Source of the DNA: Bacteroidota bacterium
Lineage (GTDB): Bacteria; Bacteroidota; Bacteroidia; NS11-12g; UBA9320
Reading direction: 5' to 3'
Assembly (NCBI GenBank): GCA_947499775.1
Contig: CANMPY010000059.1
Location: 1 to 8,389 of the forward strand
Length of the DNA stretch: 8,389 nucleotides
Notes under the pieces: model-generated
What the model saw: only the letters and a program-made list of their open reading frames with translations
Databases searched by the model: none
Told to the model about the DNA's origin: nothing
Position numbers and translations under genes: made by a program
Shown here: piece after piece, positions 1-7,028 of the stretch
Position numbering within the stretch: position 1 is the first letter of the stretch
Layout: every line of letters begins with the position of its first letter

Positions 1-1347
1 GGATCGGGAACAGGGGCTGGATTTTATAAACCAACCGCTATAGTAAGCGATGATAATGGAGTGCTTTTTATTGTTGATTCCGAAAATCATGCTATCCGTC
101 AGATGGATGCTTTTTCATTTACGAGCCAACAACAAAAAGTTATAACTTGTGCAGGGGCATTACCTTCTGGAAATGAAGGCGTAGCGGGAACAGCTGATGG
201 CTCAGGTACTAATGCCCGATTTGATACACCAAAAGGTATGGTAATGGATGCAAATGGAAATATGTATGTTACTGAGTTTTGGAATTATACTATTCGAAAA
301 ATTACATCGGGAAATGTTGTTTCAACCTTAGCTGGCAAAGCCACCATACAAGGCACAAAAGATGGAGTAGGAACAGGCGCTGAATTTGGAGGCCCTTATG
401 GAATAGCACAATTAGATGCCAATTGGCTTGTAGTTAGCGATCACGATAATTATTCAATACGAAAAGTTCATATGACAACGGGAGAAGTTGTTACAATATG
501 TGGAAGCGCCAACGAACAAAACCATGTGGATGGTAATTTTACAACTGCAAGGTTTCGTAACCCAAAAGGCATTGCGGTGGTAGCAGGCAAAATATACGTT
601 TGTGACGTTAGCATTATTAGGGTTATAGATTTAAACGCAAAAACAGTTTCAACATTTGCTGGCAGTATGATGGCTACCGGAAATCAGGATGGAACGGGTA
701 GTGACGCTCGATTTACAAATCTTGTTGGAATGGCTTATGATGGTAAAATTAGCCTCTATGTAACAGATCACGAATATAATGTAATTAAAAAAGTAACAAT
801 TAATGACCTTGCTCCTACTGTAGATTTTTCAGCAAGTAAAAGAACCGCAGTGGTTGATGTGGATGCAATTACTCTAAAAAACCAGTCTACTGGCCAACCA
901 GCTACTACCATTAAATGGACTATTTCACCAGCCACATATCAAATTGCAAGTGGTGCCTTAAGTGCTAATCAATTAGATGTTAAATTTAATGCTACTGGCT
1001 TTTATCACGTTACTCTTGATATTGTAAATGCATTTGGGGTTGGCAATTCTACAAAAAATAATTACATAAGTGTTTCAACGATTGGAATAAAAGAGGTTCC
1101 AAATTCTGTTTCCTTTGGCGTGTTTCCTAACCCATCTACCGGACACTATACCGTTCAAAGTTTACATGGAAATTTCCCAATTCAAGTTTATAGTATCTCT
1201 GACCTCACTGGCAAAGTATTGTTATCAAAAACGTGCAGCAACACCCTGGAAGAATCGTTTGATCTAGGCGCATTCCAGAATGGTTTTTATATCCTTAGTG
1301 TTAAATCGTCAACGGGTACACGAAACTTAAAACTTCAAAAAATTTAA
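1..1347 (+). CDS. Secreted NHL-repeat beta-propeller protein with PKD-like domain and T9SS C-terminal sorting domain (5' partial)
   Basis: The reading frame is open to base 1, so the true start and any signal peptide lie upstream; the GTG at 61 is an internal valine codon. The visible 448 residues begin with five NHL-type blades (about 1-50, 58-112, 118-170, 175-222 and 226-268). Each has the pattern DG.GT.ARF..P.G, then a hydrophobic strand, (V/S)D..N..IRK and V.T.AG. A PKD/Ig-like domain follows (about 271-360: VDFSAS at its start, then FNATGFYHVTLDIVNAFG). The last 80 residues form a type IX secretion sorting domain, with VFPNPSTGHYTV, DLTGKVL and GFYILSV motifs, ending in KLQKI. In this family the last domain directs export through the outer membrane and surface attachment or release. 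The propeller probably binds a ligand or partner; no catalytic residues are recognisable. The exact role is unknown. Domain calls are firm; the missing 5' part may hold more blades. Confidence 0.93.
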   Translation, partial: GSGTGAGFYKPTAIVSDDNGVLFIVDSENHAIRQMDAFSFTSQQQKVITCAGALPSGNEGVAGTADGSGTNARFDTPKGMVMDANGNMYVTEFWNYTIRKITSGNVVSTLAGKATIQGTKDGVGTGAEFGGPYGIAQLDANWLVVSDHDNYSIRKVHMTTGEVVTICGSANEQNHVDGNFTTARFRNPKGIAVVAGKIYVCDVSIIRVIDLNAKTVSTFAGSMMATGNQDGTGSDARFTNLVGMAYDGKISLYVTDHEYNVIKKVTINDLAPTVDFSASKRTAVVDVDAITLKNQSTGQPATTIKWTISPATYQIASGALSANQLDVKFNATGFYHVTLDIVNAFGVGNSTKNNYISVSTIGIKEVPNSVSFGVFPNPSTGHYTVQSLHGNFPIQVYSISDLTGKVLLSKTCSNTLEESFDLGAFQNGFYILSVKSSTGTRNLKLQKI

Positions 1348-1370
1348 ACCACTTTAAATATTATATCAAA

Positions 1371-1403
1371 AGAGATGGCCATTAAAGCCATCTCTTTTTT
1401 TTT
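1371..1403 (+). terminator. Intrinsic terminator after the NHL/T9SS gene
   Basis: A perfect 9-bp stem (AGAGATGGC at 1371-1379 with GCCATCTCT at 1387-1395) encloses a 7-base loop and runs into nine T residues (1395-1403). It lies 24 bases after the stop codon. A-residues before the left arm can extend pairing into the T tract, so some activity on the other strand is possible. It separates the secreted-protein gene from the L,D-transpeptidase-like gene, which must therefore have its own promoter. Confidence 0.93.
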
Positions 1404-1440
1404 ATACAATTAAATTAATTGATTAAACGTTAATTTTTTA

Positions 1441-2049
1441 ATGAAACCAAAGTTTGGGATAATTAGCGTGTTTATTTTTTGCTTCTCAGCATGTATTTTG
1501 GCAAACCATTTCGGGGTATTTAAATTAGATAATGTAATTGTAAATCAATCTCCTGTCTTTACAAAACCACAGCTAGACAGTATGATTAATACAGCTAAAA
1601 ATAAAAATTACAACACCCATTTAGGCATATTCATCAACCTTAAGGTGCACAGTGGTAAGTATCGATTTTTTTTAGTGAATTTGGACAGCAATAAAATTAT
1701 TCTAAAGGGCTTATGCTGTCATGGAAGTGGAAAAGCGAGTTATAAAGAAAAAGCCTCATTTTCTAATCAGATTGGAAGCAATTATTCATCTCAGGGGTTT
1801 TATAAAATCTCTTCAAAATATACTGGTATTTTTGGTGATTCCTATAAGCTTATTGGGCTATCCAATACCAATTCGAATGCCTTTGATCGCTTTGTCGTGT
1901 TGCACAGCCATAATTGTGTCCCTCCAATTCCTGTTCCAGTATCTATTTGTCAAAGTTTAGGATGCCCAACACTTGCCCCTGAAGTGTTTCAGAAACTTGA
2001 GCCATTTATTGATTCAAGCAATAAACCAATATTATTATGGATTTTATAA
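1441..2049 (+). CDS. Small exported L,D-transpeptidase catalytic-domain protein (YkuD_2 type)
   Basis: The 202-residue product resembles the murein L,D-transpeptidase catalytic-domain family common in Bacteroidota. The expected active-site order is present: FVVLHSH at 151-157 (H155 is the likely catalytic histidine) and SLGCP at 172-176 (C175 is the likely nucleophile). Upstream family-like segments are GLCCHGSGK (90-98), ASFSNQIGS (105-113) and SQGFYKIS (117-124). Residues 5-21 are hydrophobic and act as a signal peptide or anchor; FSAC with C18 is an imperfect lipobox, so lipoprotein anchoring is possible but unproved. Family members act on stem peptides of peptidoglycan in the periplasm; cross-linking, protein attachment and amidase-like roles cannot be told apart here. 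It is short for the family. Oddities are a proline-rich stretch (PPIPVPVS, 161-168) between histidine and cysteine and five cysteines after the export signal (92, 93, 159, 170, 175). The ATG at 1441 precedes the signal sequence directly; no Shine-Dalgarno is seen. Confidence 0.78.
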   Translation: MKPKFGIISVFIFCFSACILANHFGVFKLDNVIVNQSPVFTKPQLDSMINTAKNKNYNTHLGIFINLKVHSGKYRFFLVNLDSNKIILKGLCCHGSGKASYKEKASFSNQIGSNYSSQGFYKISSKYTGIFGDSYKLIGLSNTNSNAFDRFVVLHSHNCVPPIPVPVSICQSLGCPTLAPEVFQKLEPFIDSSNKPILLWIL

Positions 2050-2071
2050 AAAAGAAGTTAAAACTTGCTTT

Positions 2072-2917
2072 TTACTCAAAAACGTGCTGAGCCATTCGTA
2101 TTGCTTCTTGCAATTTTAATTTATCTAAGCCTAAATTGATATTCTTTTTTTCAAAAAAGGATACCATTTTTTCGGTAGGCATATTTCCTATTAACTTATC
2201 ATTGGCCATAGGGCACCCACCATAGCCCATCAAAGCGCCATCAAACCGTGTACATCCTGCATTATAAGCTGCTTCAACTTTTTCTTCCCAATTGTCGGGG
2301 CGTGTATGAAAATGACAACCAAAATTAATCTCGGGTAAGTGTGTAGTAATTCTATCGATCAGCTTCGTAATGCCATAAGCATTCGAAATACCCACTGTAT
2401 CGGATAACGAAAAATAATTAACCCCTAATACCTTCAATTTAGATAGCCATTCAATTACAATATCCTCATCCCATGGATCATTATAAAGATTTCCGAATCC
2501 CATAGAAATATAACACGTGAATTTTTTAGAATGGGTATTGCACAACTCTAATATATGCTTAACCGTATCAACCGACTCGATAATTGAAGTATTCGTATTT
2601 CGTTTTTGAAAAGTCTCTGAAATGGAAAATGGAAATCCAATAAATGAAATTTCATCAAATTGCACCGCCTTTACTGCTCCACGGGCATTAGCCACTACAA
2701 CCGAAAGTTTGGTTTGTGTCATTTTTAACCGTTTTATGACCTCTGAAGTATCGGCCATCTGTGGGATTAAATGCTCATTTACAAAACTTCCGCAATCCAA
2801 AGCATCAAACCCAACTTGTAGTAATGCATTGAGGTAATTGACTTTAGTATCAGTATCAATGAAGTTGGCCCTGCCTTGCATTGCATCTCTTGGGCACTCA
2901 ATTAATTTAACCTTCAT
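2072..2917 (-). CDS. mvaB: Hydroxymethylglutaryl-CoA lyase
   Basis: The 281-residue protein is an HMG-CoA lyase of the DRE-TIM metallolyase superfamily, cleaving 3-hydroxy-3-methylglutaryl-CoA to acetyl-CoA and acetoacetate at the end of leucine breakdown. A TIM barrel fills the chain. Key residues can be matched to known lyases: R10-D11 in ECPRDAMQG (catalytic arginine and metal ligand), SFVNEHLIPQMAD (44-56), the metal-binding histidines H202 and H204 in GCHFHT, the active-site loop cysteine C235 in GYGGCPMA, and N245 and E249 in GNMPTE. The usual RDGLQ is RDAMQ here, which I recall as typical of Bacteroidota members. It is slightly shorter than the roughly 300 residues of other bacterial enzymes. 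The ATG sits immediately before the first barrel strand (KVKLIECPRD), so no upstream start is needed. The gene converges on the L,D-transpeptidase-like gene with a 22-base gap and is divergent from the DUF349 gene. No other leucine-catabolism gene is visible nearby. Confidence 0.92.
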   Translation of the reverse strand: MKVKLIECPRDAMQGRANFIDTDTKVNYLNALLQVGFDALDCGSFVNEHLIPQMADTSEVIKRLKMTQTKLSVVVANARGAVKAVQFDEISFIGFPFSISETFQKRNTNTSIIESVDTVKHILELCNTHSKKFTCYISMGFGNLYNDPWDEDIVIEWLSKLKVLGVNYFSLSDTVGISNAYGITKLIDRITTHLPEINFGCHFHTRPDNWEEKVEAAYNAGCTRFDGALMGYGGCPMANDKLIGNMPTEKMVSFFEKKNINLGLDKLKLQEAIRMAQHVFE

Positions 2918-2938
2918 AAATACACTTGTATATTGGGG

Positions 2939-2946
2939 TCAAAATT
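2939..2946 (-). promoter_or_regulatory. Putative Bacteroidota -7 promoter box for the HMG-CoA lyase gene
   Basis: On the minus strand the sequence TAATTTTG fits the Bacteroidota primary-sigma -7 consensus TAnnTTTG. It is preceded, at a spacing of 18 bases, by TTTA (minus strand of 2965-2968), one mismatch from the -33 TTTG element. A transcript starting a few bases downstream would have a leader of roughly 15 bases before the ATG. The match is by eye and the region is AT-rich, so a chance match is possible. Confidence 0.4.
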
Positions 2947-2998
2947 ACCATTTTTGCCTTTTATTAAACTATAAATAAATACAGCAATTAAGAATACC

Positions 2999-5068
2999 AT
3001 GTTGAAGGAAGAAAACAACCAAGGAATTTCGAGTACAAGCGAGGATGCGGTTGTAAATCAAATTAAAATGGACGGAACAGAAACCACCATTGAACCTAAT
3101 GAAACAATTGAAATACTTTCAGTTGATGAAACACAAATAGAGGAACTTGAACAATCAGAACAGTTGAATGAAACTACTTCTGAAGTAGATTCTAATGATA
3201 TCTCTGACAATAGTCAGGCGATTGATGGGGTAAGCACCTATGTTGAGGCAAGCGTATCTGACCCAATTCTAGAACATTCTCATTCTGATGACGAGTTTGA
3301 AGATGAGGAATCAAAGATTATTGATGAAAGTGAGACTATTCATATAGATTATTCAGGCTTTACAAAGCAACAGCTATTAGGTTTGGCTATTGATGCCCCT
3401 AAAAATTTAGTTTCACGGGAAGCTATAAAAAAAATACAAAATATTAGACCATTTTTTGACAGTCTATTAAAAGCGGAATACCAAGACCAACTGCATACGT
3501 TTTTGGAAGAGGGGCATGAAGCCGAACTTTTTGTATTTGTAGATAATGGGTCTAAACAAAAATTTTATGAAGCATTTAAATTAGCTCAAGAAGACAGAGC
3601 TGAAGAAAGAAAGCGGATTGAAAATGAAAAGCTTAAAAACCTTGAGAAAAAACAAGCTATCATTAATCGAATTAAAGATTTAACAGAATCGGATGAAACC
3701 GTTGACAGCCTCAATGAAATAAAAATATTACAAAACGAGTGGAAGACAATACGCGTAATTCCAAAACCTAACGTTCAAGAGCTGTATGACCGGTACCATT
3801 TTTATTTGGACAAATTTTATGATAATTTAGCTATAAACCGAGAGTTAAAAGAACTGGATCGTCAAAAAAACCTTGGTATAAAAATAGATTTATGCAATAA
3901 AGTTGATGCCATTAAAAATGAAACCTCCTTAAAAAAGGCTTTCATTATGTTGGCTAAATATCAGGAAGAGTTCAAAAACACCGGGCCTGTACCAAAAGAG
4001 TTCAGCGAAGAAATTTGGACAAGATTTAAGGCTATTATTGATGATATCTACAAACAACGAAAAGACCAATTTGACGAAATTCAATCAAAGCGGGAAGAAA
4101 ACCTAAAACTAAAGGAAGTGTTGGTTGAAAAAGCGCGATTAATATCAAACTATATTCCTCAAAAGGGCTCAGAATGGAAAACAAATTTTGATGAACTCAA
4201 TAAGTTAATGAGTGAATGGAAGGTGATTGGGCAAGTTCCAAAGACTCAAAATGAAGCTATCTGGCATAACTTTAGAGATCAATTTGCCATTTTCTCAAAA
4301 AACCGTAACGAGCAATACAAAAAAATAAATTCAGAACGCAAAACAAATATTTCTCTTCGCGAAGATATTTGCAAACGTGCTGATGAATTAAAGGATCATG
4401 AAGACCTTAATTTTGCAACAAAGGAATTTATAAAGCTTCAAGAAGAATGGAAAACAAGTGGTTTTATTCCCGAATCGGTTGCTAAAACACTTTGGAAAAG
4501 ATTTAGAAAATCATGCGATGATTTTTTTAGTCGCAAGCAAACCTTGTTTGAAGGCCGAAAGCTTGAAGAAGGTGAAAATCTTATTAAAAAACAAGACATT
4601 CTAACGCAAATGGAAGTACTTCTGGTTGAAGAGAATGCCGAGAATGCACTTAATGCACTCAAAGATATTCAATTGCGCTGGAATGAAATTGGATATGTTC
4701 CCCTAAAGAATAAAAAAACTATAAGCGATACGTATCACGAACAACTCGACAAGCTTTATAAGAAATTTAGAAAAAACAAGGATGGCTACAAAAAGGCACA
4801 TTTAAATGAACATTACACCCAAATAGCCAATCAACCTGGCGGCGATAAAAAGCTAGGCGATGATGAACGAAGGCTTAAAGAAAAAATCAAAGGGTTGAAA
4901 ACTGAAATAGAAACTTGGGAAAATAATATTGAATTTTTTGCAAAAAGCAAAAACGCAGAAAAGTTCAGGAAGGATATTGAAGATAAAATTGCTAAAGTAA
5001 ATGGTCAAATTGAAAGCATGACTAAGGAATTGGTAGTTTTAAGATCAGCAAAAGTAGAACAGGTATAA
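2999..5068 (+). CDS. DUF349 repeat protein with acidic N-terminal tail
   Basis: The product has 689 residues and no signal peptide or membrane segment, so it is probably cytoplasmic. Residues 1-120 are low-complexity and rich in Glu, Asp, Ser and Thr, likely disordered. Residues 120-195 form a helical region, and 195-220 a charged helix. Five DUF349 repeats follow at about 220-280, 295-365, 370-445, 450-520 and 525-600. Each centres on W/F-K-x-x-G-x-(V/I)-P followed by helices: WKTIRVIP, FKNTGPVP, WKVIGQVP, WKTSGFIP and WNEIGYVP. Repeats 2-4 keep the second tryptophan (EEIWTRF, EAIWHNF, KTLWKRF); repeats 1 and 5 have lost it. Residues 620-680 are a predicted coiled coil. The biochemical role of DUF349 proteins is not established as far as I know; the three-helix repeats suggest a scaffold or a binding role. 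The ATG at 2999 has no Shine-Dalgarno. The gene stands alone on its strand, and its stop codon is inside a strong hairpin. Confidence 0.9.
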   Translation: MLKEENNQGISSTSEDAVVNQIKMDGTETTIEPNETIEILSVDETQIEELEQSEQLNETTSEVDSNDISDNSQAIDGVSTYVEASVSDPILEHSHSDDEFEDEESKIIDESETIHIDYSGFTKQQLLGLAIDAPKNLVSREAIKKIQNIRPFFDSLLKAEYQDQLHTFLEEGHEAELFVFVDNGSKQKFYEAFKLAQEDRAEERKRIENEKLKNLEKKQAIINRIKDLTESDETVDSLNEIKILQNEWKTIRVIPKPNVQELYDRYHFYLDKFYDNLAINRELKELDRQKNLGIKIDLCNKVDAIKNETSLKKAFIMLAKYQEEFKNTGPVPKEFSEEIWTRFKAIIDDIYKQRKDQFDEIQSKREENLKLKEVLVEKARLISNYIPQKGSEWKTNFDELNKLMSEWKVIGQVPKTQNEAIWHNFRDQFAIFSKNRNEQYKKINSERKTNISLREDICKRADELKDHEDLNFATKEFIKLQEEWKTSGFIPESVAKTLWKRFRKSCDDFFSRKQTLFEGRKLEEGENLIKKQDILTQMEVLLVEENAENALNALKDIQLRWNEIGYVPLKNKKTISDTYHEQLDKLYKKFRKNKDGYKKAHLNEHYTQIANQPGGDKKLGDDERRLKEKIKGLKTEIETWENNIEFFAKSKNAEKFRKDIEDKIAKVNGQIESMTKELVVLRSAKVEQV

Positions 5069-5090
5069 TACAATTTCTTGTATTATACCT
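5061..5090 (+). terminator. Perfect 13-bp hairpin overlapping the DUF349 stop codon
   Basis: AGGTATAATACAA (5061-5073) is exactly complementary to TTGTATTATACCT (5078-5090), with a TTTC loop. The TAA stop (5066-5068) is in the left arm. Only a weak T stretch follows (ATTTTAC, 5091-5097), so this is either an imperfect intrinsic terminator or an mRNA 3'-end stabilising structure. A second, very short stem (GGTT/AACC, 5098-5108) followed by TTTTT (5109-5113) lies directly downstream and could complete termination. Confidence 0.55.
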
Positions 5091-5162
5091 ATTTTACGGT
5101 TCGAAACCTTTTTGAATGCAAATAAGCAATGTTTCTAAAAATCAAAATTAAATACACTTATT

Positions 5163-5942
5163 TTGACTTTTATCCTCCATTACATTCGCTATCTTATTAA
5201 AAGCAAATCCATGCATGGTGTTCATTCACCTTTGGTATACAACCTAATTAAAGATGTTATATATAATAAAAATCTTAAGTCACCCTGGTTTACATCTATT
5301 GAAAAGATGCGCAATGCATTTAATAACGATTACACTTTAATTGATAGTATCGATTATGGTGCGGCCAGTAAATATAAGTCAACTCATAAAACTATCCGTA
5401 AAATTTGTTCTACTACCTCTAAATCTAAAAAATATTCTCAATTATTGTTTCGCTTAATTAAATGGCATAATCCAAAATATGCATTAGAATTAGGAACTTC
5501 CTTAGGAATTAGTGCGATGTATCAAGCTACTGGTTTATCAGAAAATGCAAAACTTATTACTATCGAAGGTCATGAAGCTGTGGCTTTAAAAGCAAAACAC
5601 GTTATAAAGGAACTCAATTTTAATTCTATTGAAGTTATAGTTGGAAATTTTGATAAGGAACTGCCTAAAGTTTTAAATAACGTTCCACAATTAGACTGGG
5701 TATTTTTTGATGGCAATCACAAAAAAGAACCCACATTACGCTATTTCACTCAATGTTTAGAAAAAGCCTCAAATAATGCACTCTTTATTTTTGACGATAT
5801 TAATTGGTCGGATGAGATGCGTGAAGCTTGGATCGAAATTAAAAATCACCCTAAAGCATATCTTACAATCGATTTGTTTTTTGTAGGTTTAGTGTTAGTG
5901 AATAAACGAGAACAGAAAGAACATTTCACCATTCTTTTTTAA
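5163..5942 (+). CDS. Class I SAM-dependent methyltransferase (TTG start)
   Basis: The 259-residue protein has a Rossmann-type methyltransferase core. Motif I is LELGTSLGIS (108-117), which binds SAM; the acidic residue closing strand 2 is E135 in TIEGH. FFDGNH (181-186) and IFDDINW (209-215) resemble the metal-binding and catalytic segments of O-methyltransferase-like families. Residues 1-30 carry the (H)GVHSPLVY motif after a basic amphipathic helix, which I recognise as the usual N-terminus of a Bacteroidota group annotated only as SAM-dependent methyltransferase; the substrate is unknown. Start choice: an in-frame stop lies at 5136-5138 and no ATG occurs between it and 5211. The ATG at 5211 would begin at MHGVHSP and drop the conserved first helix, so TTG at 5163 is preferred; ATT at 5160 is a remote alternative. 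It follows the DUF349 gene by 94 bases that hold a hairpin, and converges on mltG with a gap of only 4 bases. Confidence 0.85.
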   Translation: MTFILHYIRYLIKSKSMHGVHSPLVYNLIKDVIYNKNLKSPWFTSIEKMRNAFNNDYTLIDSIDYGAASKYKSTHKTIRKICSTTSKSKKYSQLLFRLIKWHNPKYALELGTSLGISAMYQATGLSENAKLITIEGHEAVALKAKHVIKELNFNSIEVIVGNFDKELPKVLNNVPQLDWVFFDGNHKKEPTLRYFTQCLEKASNNALFIFDDINWSDEMREAWIEIKNHPKAYLTIDLFFVGLVLVNKREQKEHFTILF

Positions 5943-5946
5943 TCCA

Positions 5947-6948
5947 TCATTTTATGCCCCTTTCATCTAAAGCGGCTCTGTATTTTCGCGCATTTTTAAT
6001 ATGCTCGGCATAACTCTTTGTAAAATAATGTGTATTCGAAAAATCTTCTTTAGCACAAAAATAGAGAAAGTCATGTTGCTTAAAATTAAGGACAGCCTCT
6101 ACTCCTTTTTTTGAGGCAATTCCAATAGGCCCAGGAGGCAACCCTTTGTTCTTATAGGTATTATAAGGAGATGAAGTGTTTAAAATGCCAGTAACACGCT
6201 GCATGGTTGTATTGCCTATAGCATATTTTAAAGTAGGATCGGCTTGAAGCGGCATATCTATCATCAACCTATTGATATAAACACCAGCCATAATTGGCAA
6301 TTCCTCAGGTTTAACGGCCTCCTTCTCTATTATTGAAGCTAAAATATAAGCCTCTTTTGCTGATTTTAAACCGGTTTTGGTTAACTTGTTAAATTGTTCG
6401 GCACTCCAATATATTTGCTGTTGATTGACAAATTTTCGTATCATTTTTTTAGGCGAAATAGCCCAAGGAAAATAATAGGTTTCAGCCCAAAACAAAGACA
6501 AAACATTTATGCTATCTAAACCCAAAGCGTCTAATTGGGTTTTATTCAAAATTGCTTTCTCAAAATCAACAGAATCGGCTTCAAATTTTCGACCTAATGC
6601 TCCATATAATTCATGAGGTAGCATCGCATTTCCGAATCTAAATTCAATTAATTTTTGATGATTGTATTTAAACATATTGATTAATTCCCTGTTGCTCATG
6701 CCATCCGTAATACAATACTTGCCCGCTTTAATGGAGCTAAATCTCATAAGATATTTAGCAACCTTAAACGAAAACTGATTACGCAAACTTTCATTGTCTT
6801 CGAGCTGCTTAAACAAGATGTCGATATTGCCATTAGTTTTAATGTAAATATCTGACTTACAAGTATTACTTGAATTAAAAATCCATTGTATGGCGCCAAA
6901 AACTAAGATAAAAAACAGACCTAATCCAACTAAACTTTTATATTTCAC
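5947..6948 (-). CDS. mltG: Endolytic murein transglycosylase MltG
   Basis: The 333-residue protein is close to the usual MltG length (about 340). Residues 5-24 are a single membrane anchor, placing the rest in the periplasm. Residues about 30-100 correspond to the LysM-like subdomain and 100-330 to the YceG catalytic domain. Signature segments are AETYYFPW (155-162), ILASIIEKEA (202-211) with E208 matching the catalytic glutamate (E218 in E. coli), GVYINRL (222-228), LQADPTLKYAIG (234-245), SPYNTYKNKGLPPGPIGIAS (260-279) and FSNTHYFTKSYAEH (303-316). The enzyme cuts nascent glycan strands endolytically near the inner membrane and is thought to set glycan chain length, leaving 1,6-anhydro-MurNAc ends. 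It is transcribed divergently from dapB across an 80-base spacer and converges on the methyltransferase. No Shine-Dalgarno is visible before the ATG, as in the other genes here. All key motifs appear intact. Confidence 0.96.
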   Translation of the reverse strand: MKYKSLVGLGLFFILVFGAIQWIFNSSNTCKSDIYIKTNGNIDILFKQLEDNESLRNQFSFKVAKYLMRFSSIKAGKYCITDGMSNRELINMFKYNHQKLIEFRFGNAMLPHELYGALGRKFEADSVDFEKAILNKTQLDALGLDSINVLSLFWAETYYFPWAISPKKMIRKFVNQQQIYWSAEQFNKLTKTGLKSAKEAYILASIIEKEAVKPEELPIMAGVYINRLMIDMPLQADPTLKYAIGNTTMQRVTGILNTSSPYNTYKNKGLPPGPIGIASKKGVEAVLNFKQHDFLYFCAKEDFSNTHYFTKSYAEHIKNARKYRAALDERGIK

Positions 6949-7013
6949 GTTTTAAAAAATTAATGTGTAAAATTAGCCATAACCAAAACACAAAAAAAGC
7001 GAGCGAAGTAATG

Positions 7014-7021
7014 TAGTTTTG
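7014..7021 (+). promoter_or_regulatory. Putative -7 promoter box just upstream of dapB
   Basis: TAGTTTTG matches the Bacteroidota TAnnTTTG -7 consensus and ends only 7 bases before the dapB ATG at 7029. If used, transcription would begin at or next to the start codon, giving a leaderless or nearly leaderless mRNA. No TTTG -33 element is seen at the expected spacing; that stretch is A-rich. Tentative. Confidence 0.27.
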
Positions 7022-7028
7022 CACAAAA

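Noticed and set aside
1430..1441. TTAATTTTTTAA shared by the upstream regions of the L,D-transpeptidase-like gene (1430-1441) and mltG (minus strand)
   Set aside because: Low-complexity AT sequence before start codons is common in Bacteroidota and the flanking bases differ.
1721..1960. Open frame of 79 codons overlapping the L,D-transpeptidase-like gene, with a hydrophobic C-terminus
   Set aside because: It lies wholly within the active-site region of the other frame, which carries family motifs; the hydrophobic look follows from AT-rich composition.
2055..2066. Small inverted repeat (AAGT/ACTT) between the convergent L,D-transpeptidase-like and HMG-CoA lyase genes
   Set aside because: A 4-bp stem is too weak to call a terminator, although T-rich stretches lie on both sides.
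2622..2837. Open frame of 71 codons on the plus strand inside the HMG-CoA lyase gene
   Set aside because: It is antisense to a well-supported enzyme with intact motifs and its translation shows no recognisable domain.
4438..4662. Minus-strand open frame of 74 codons within the DUF349 gene
   Set aside because: It is antisense to repeats 4-5, rich in Ser and Phe as expected from the reverse complement of Lys/Glu-rich coding sequence.
5914..5940. Possible hairpin AAAGAA/TTCTTT with T run at the end of the methyltransferase gene
   Set aside because: Mostly A-T pairs with a 10-base loop inside coding sequence; not distinguishable from composition.
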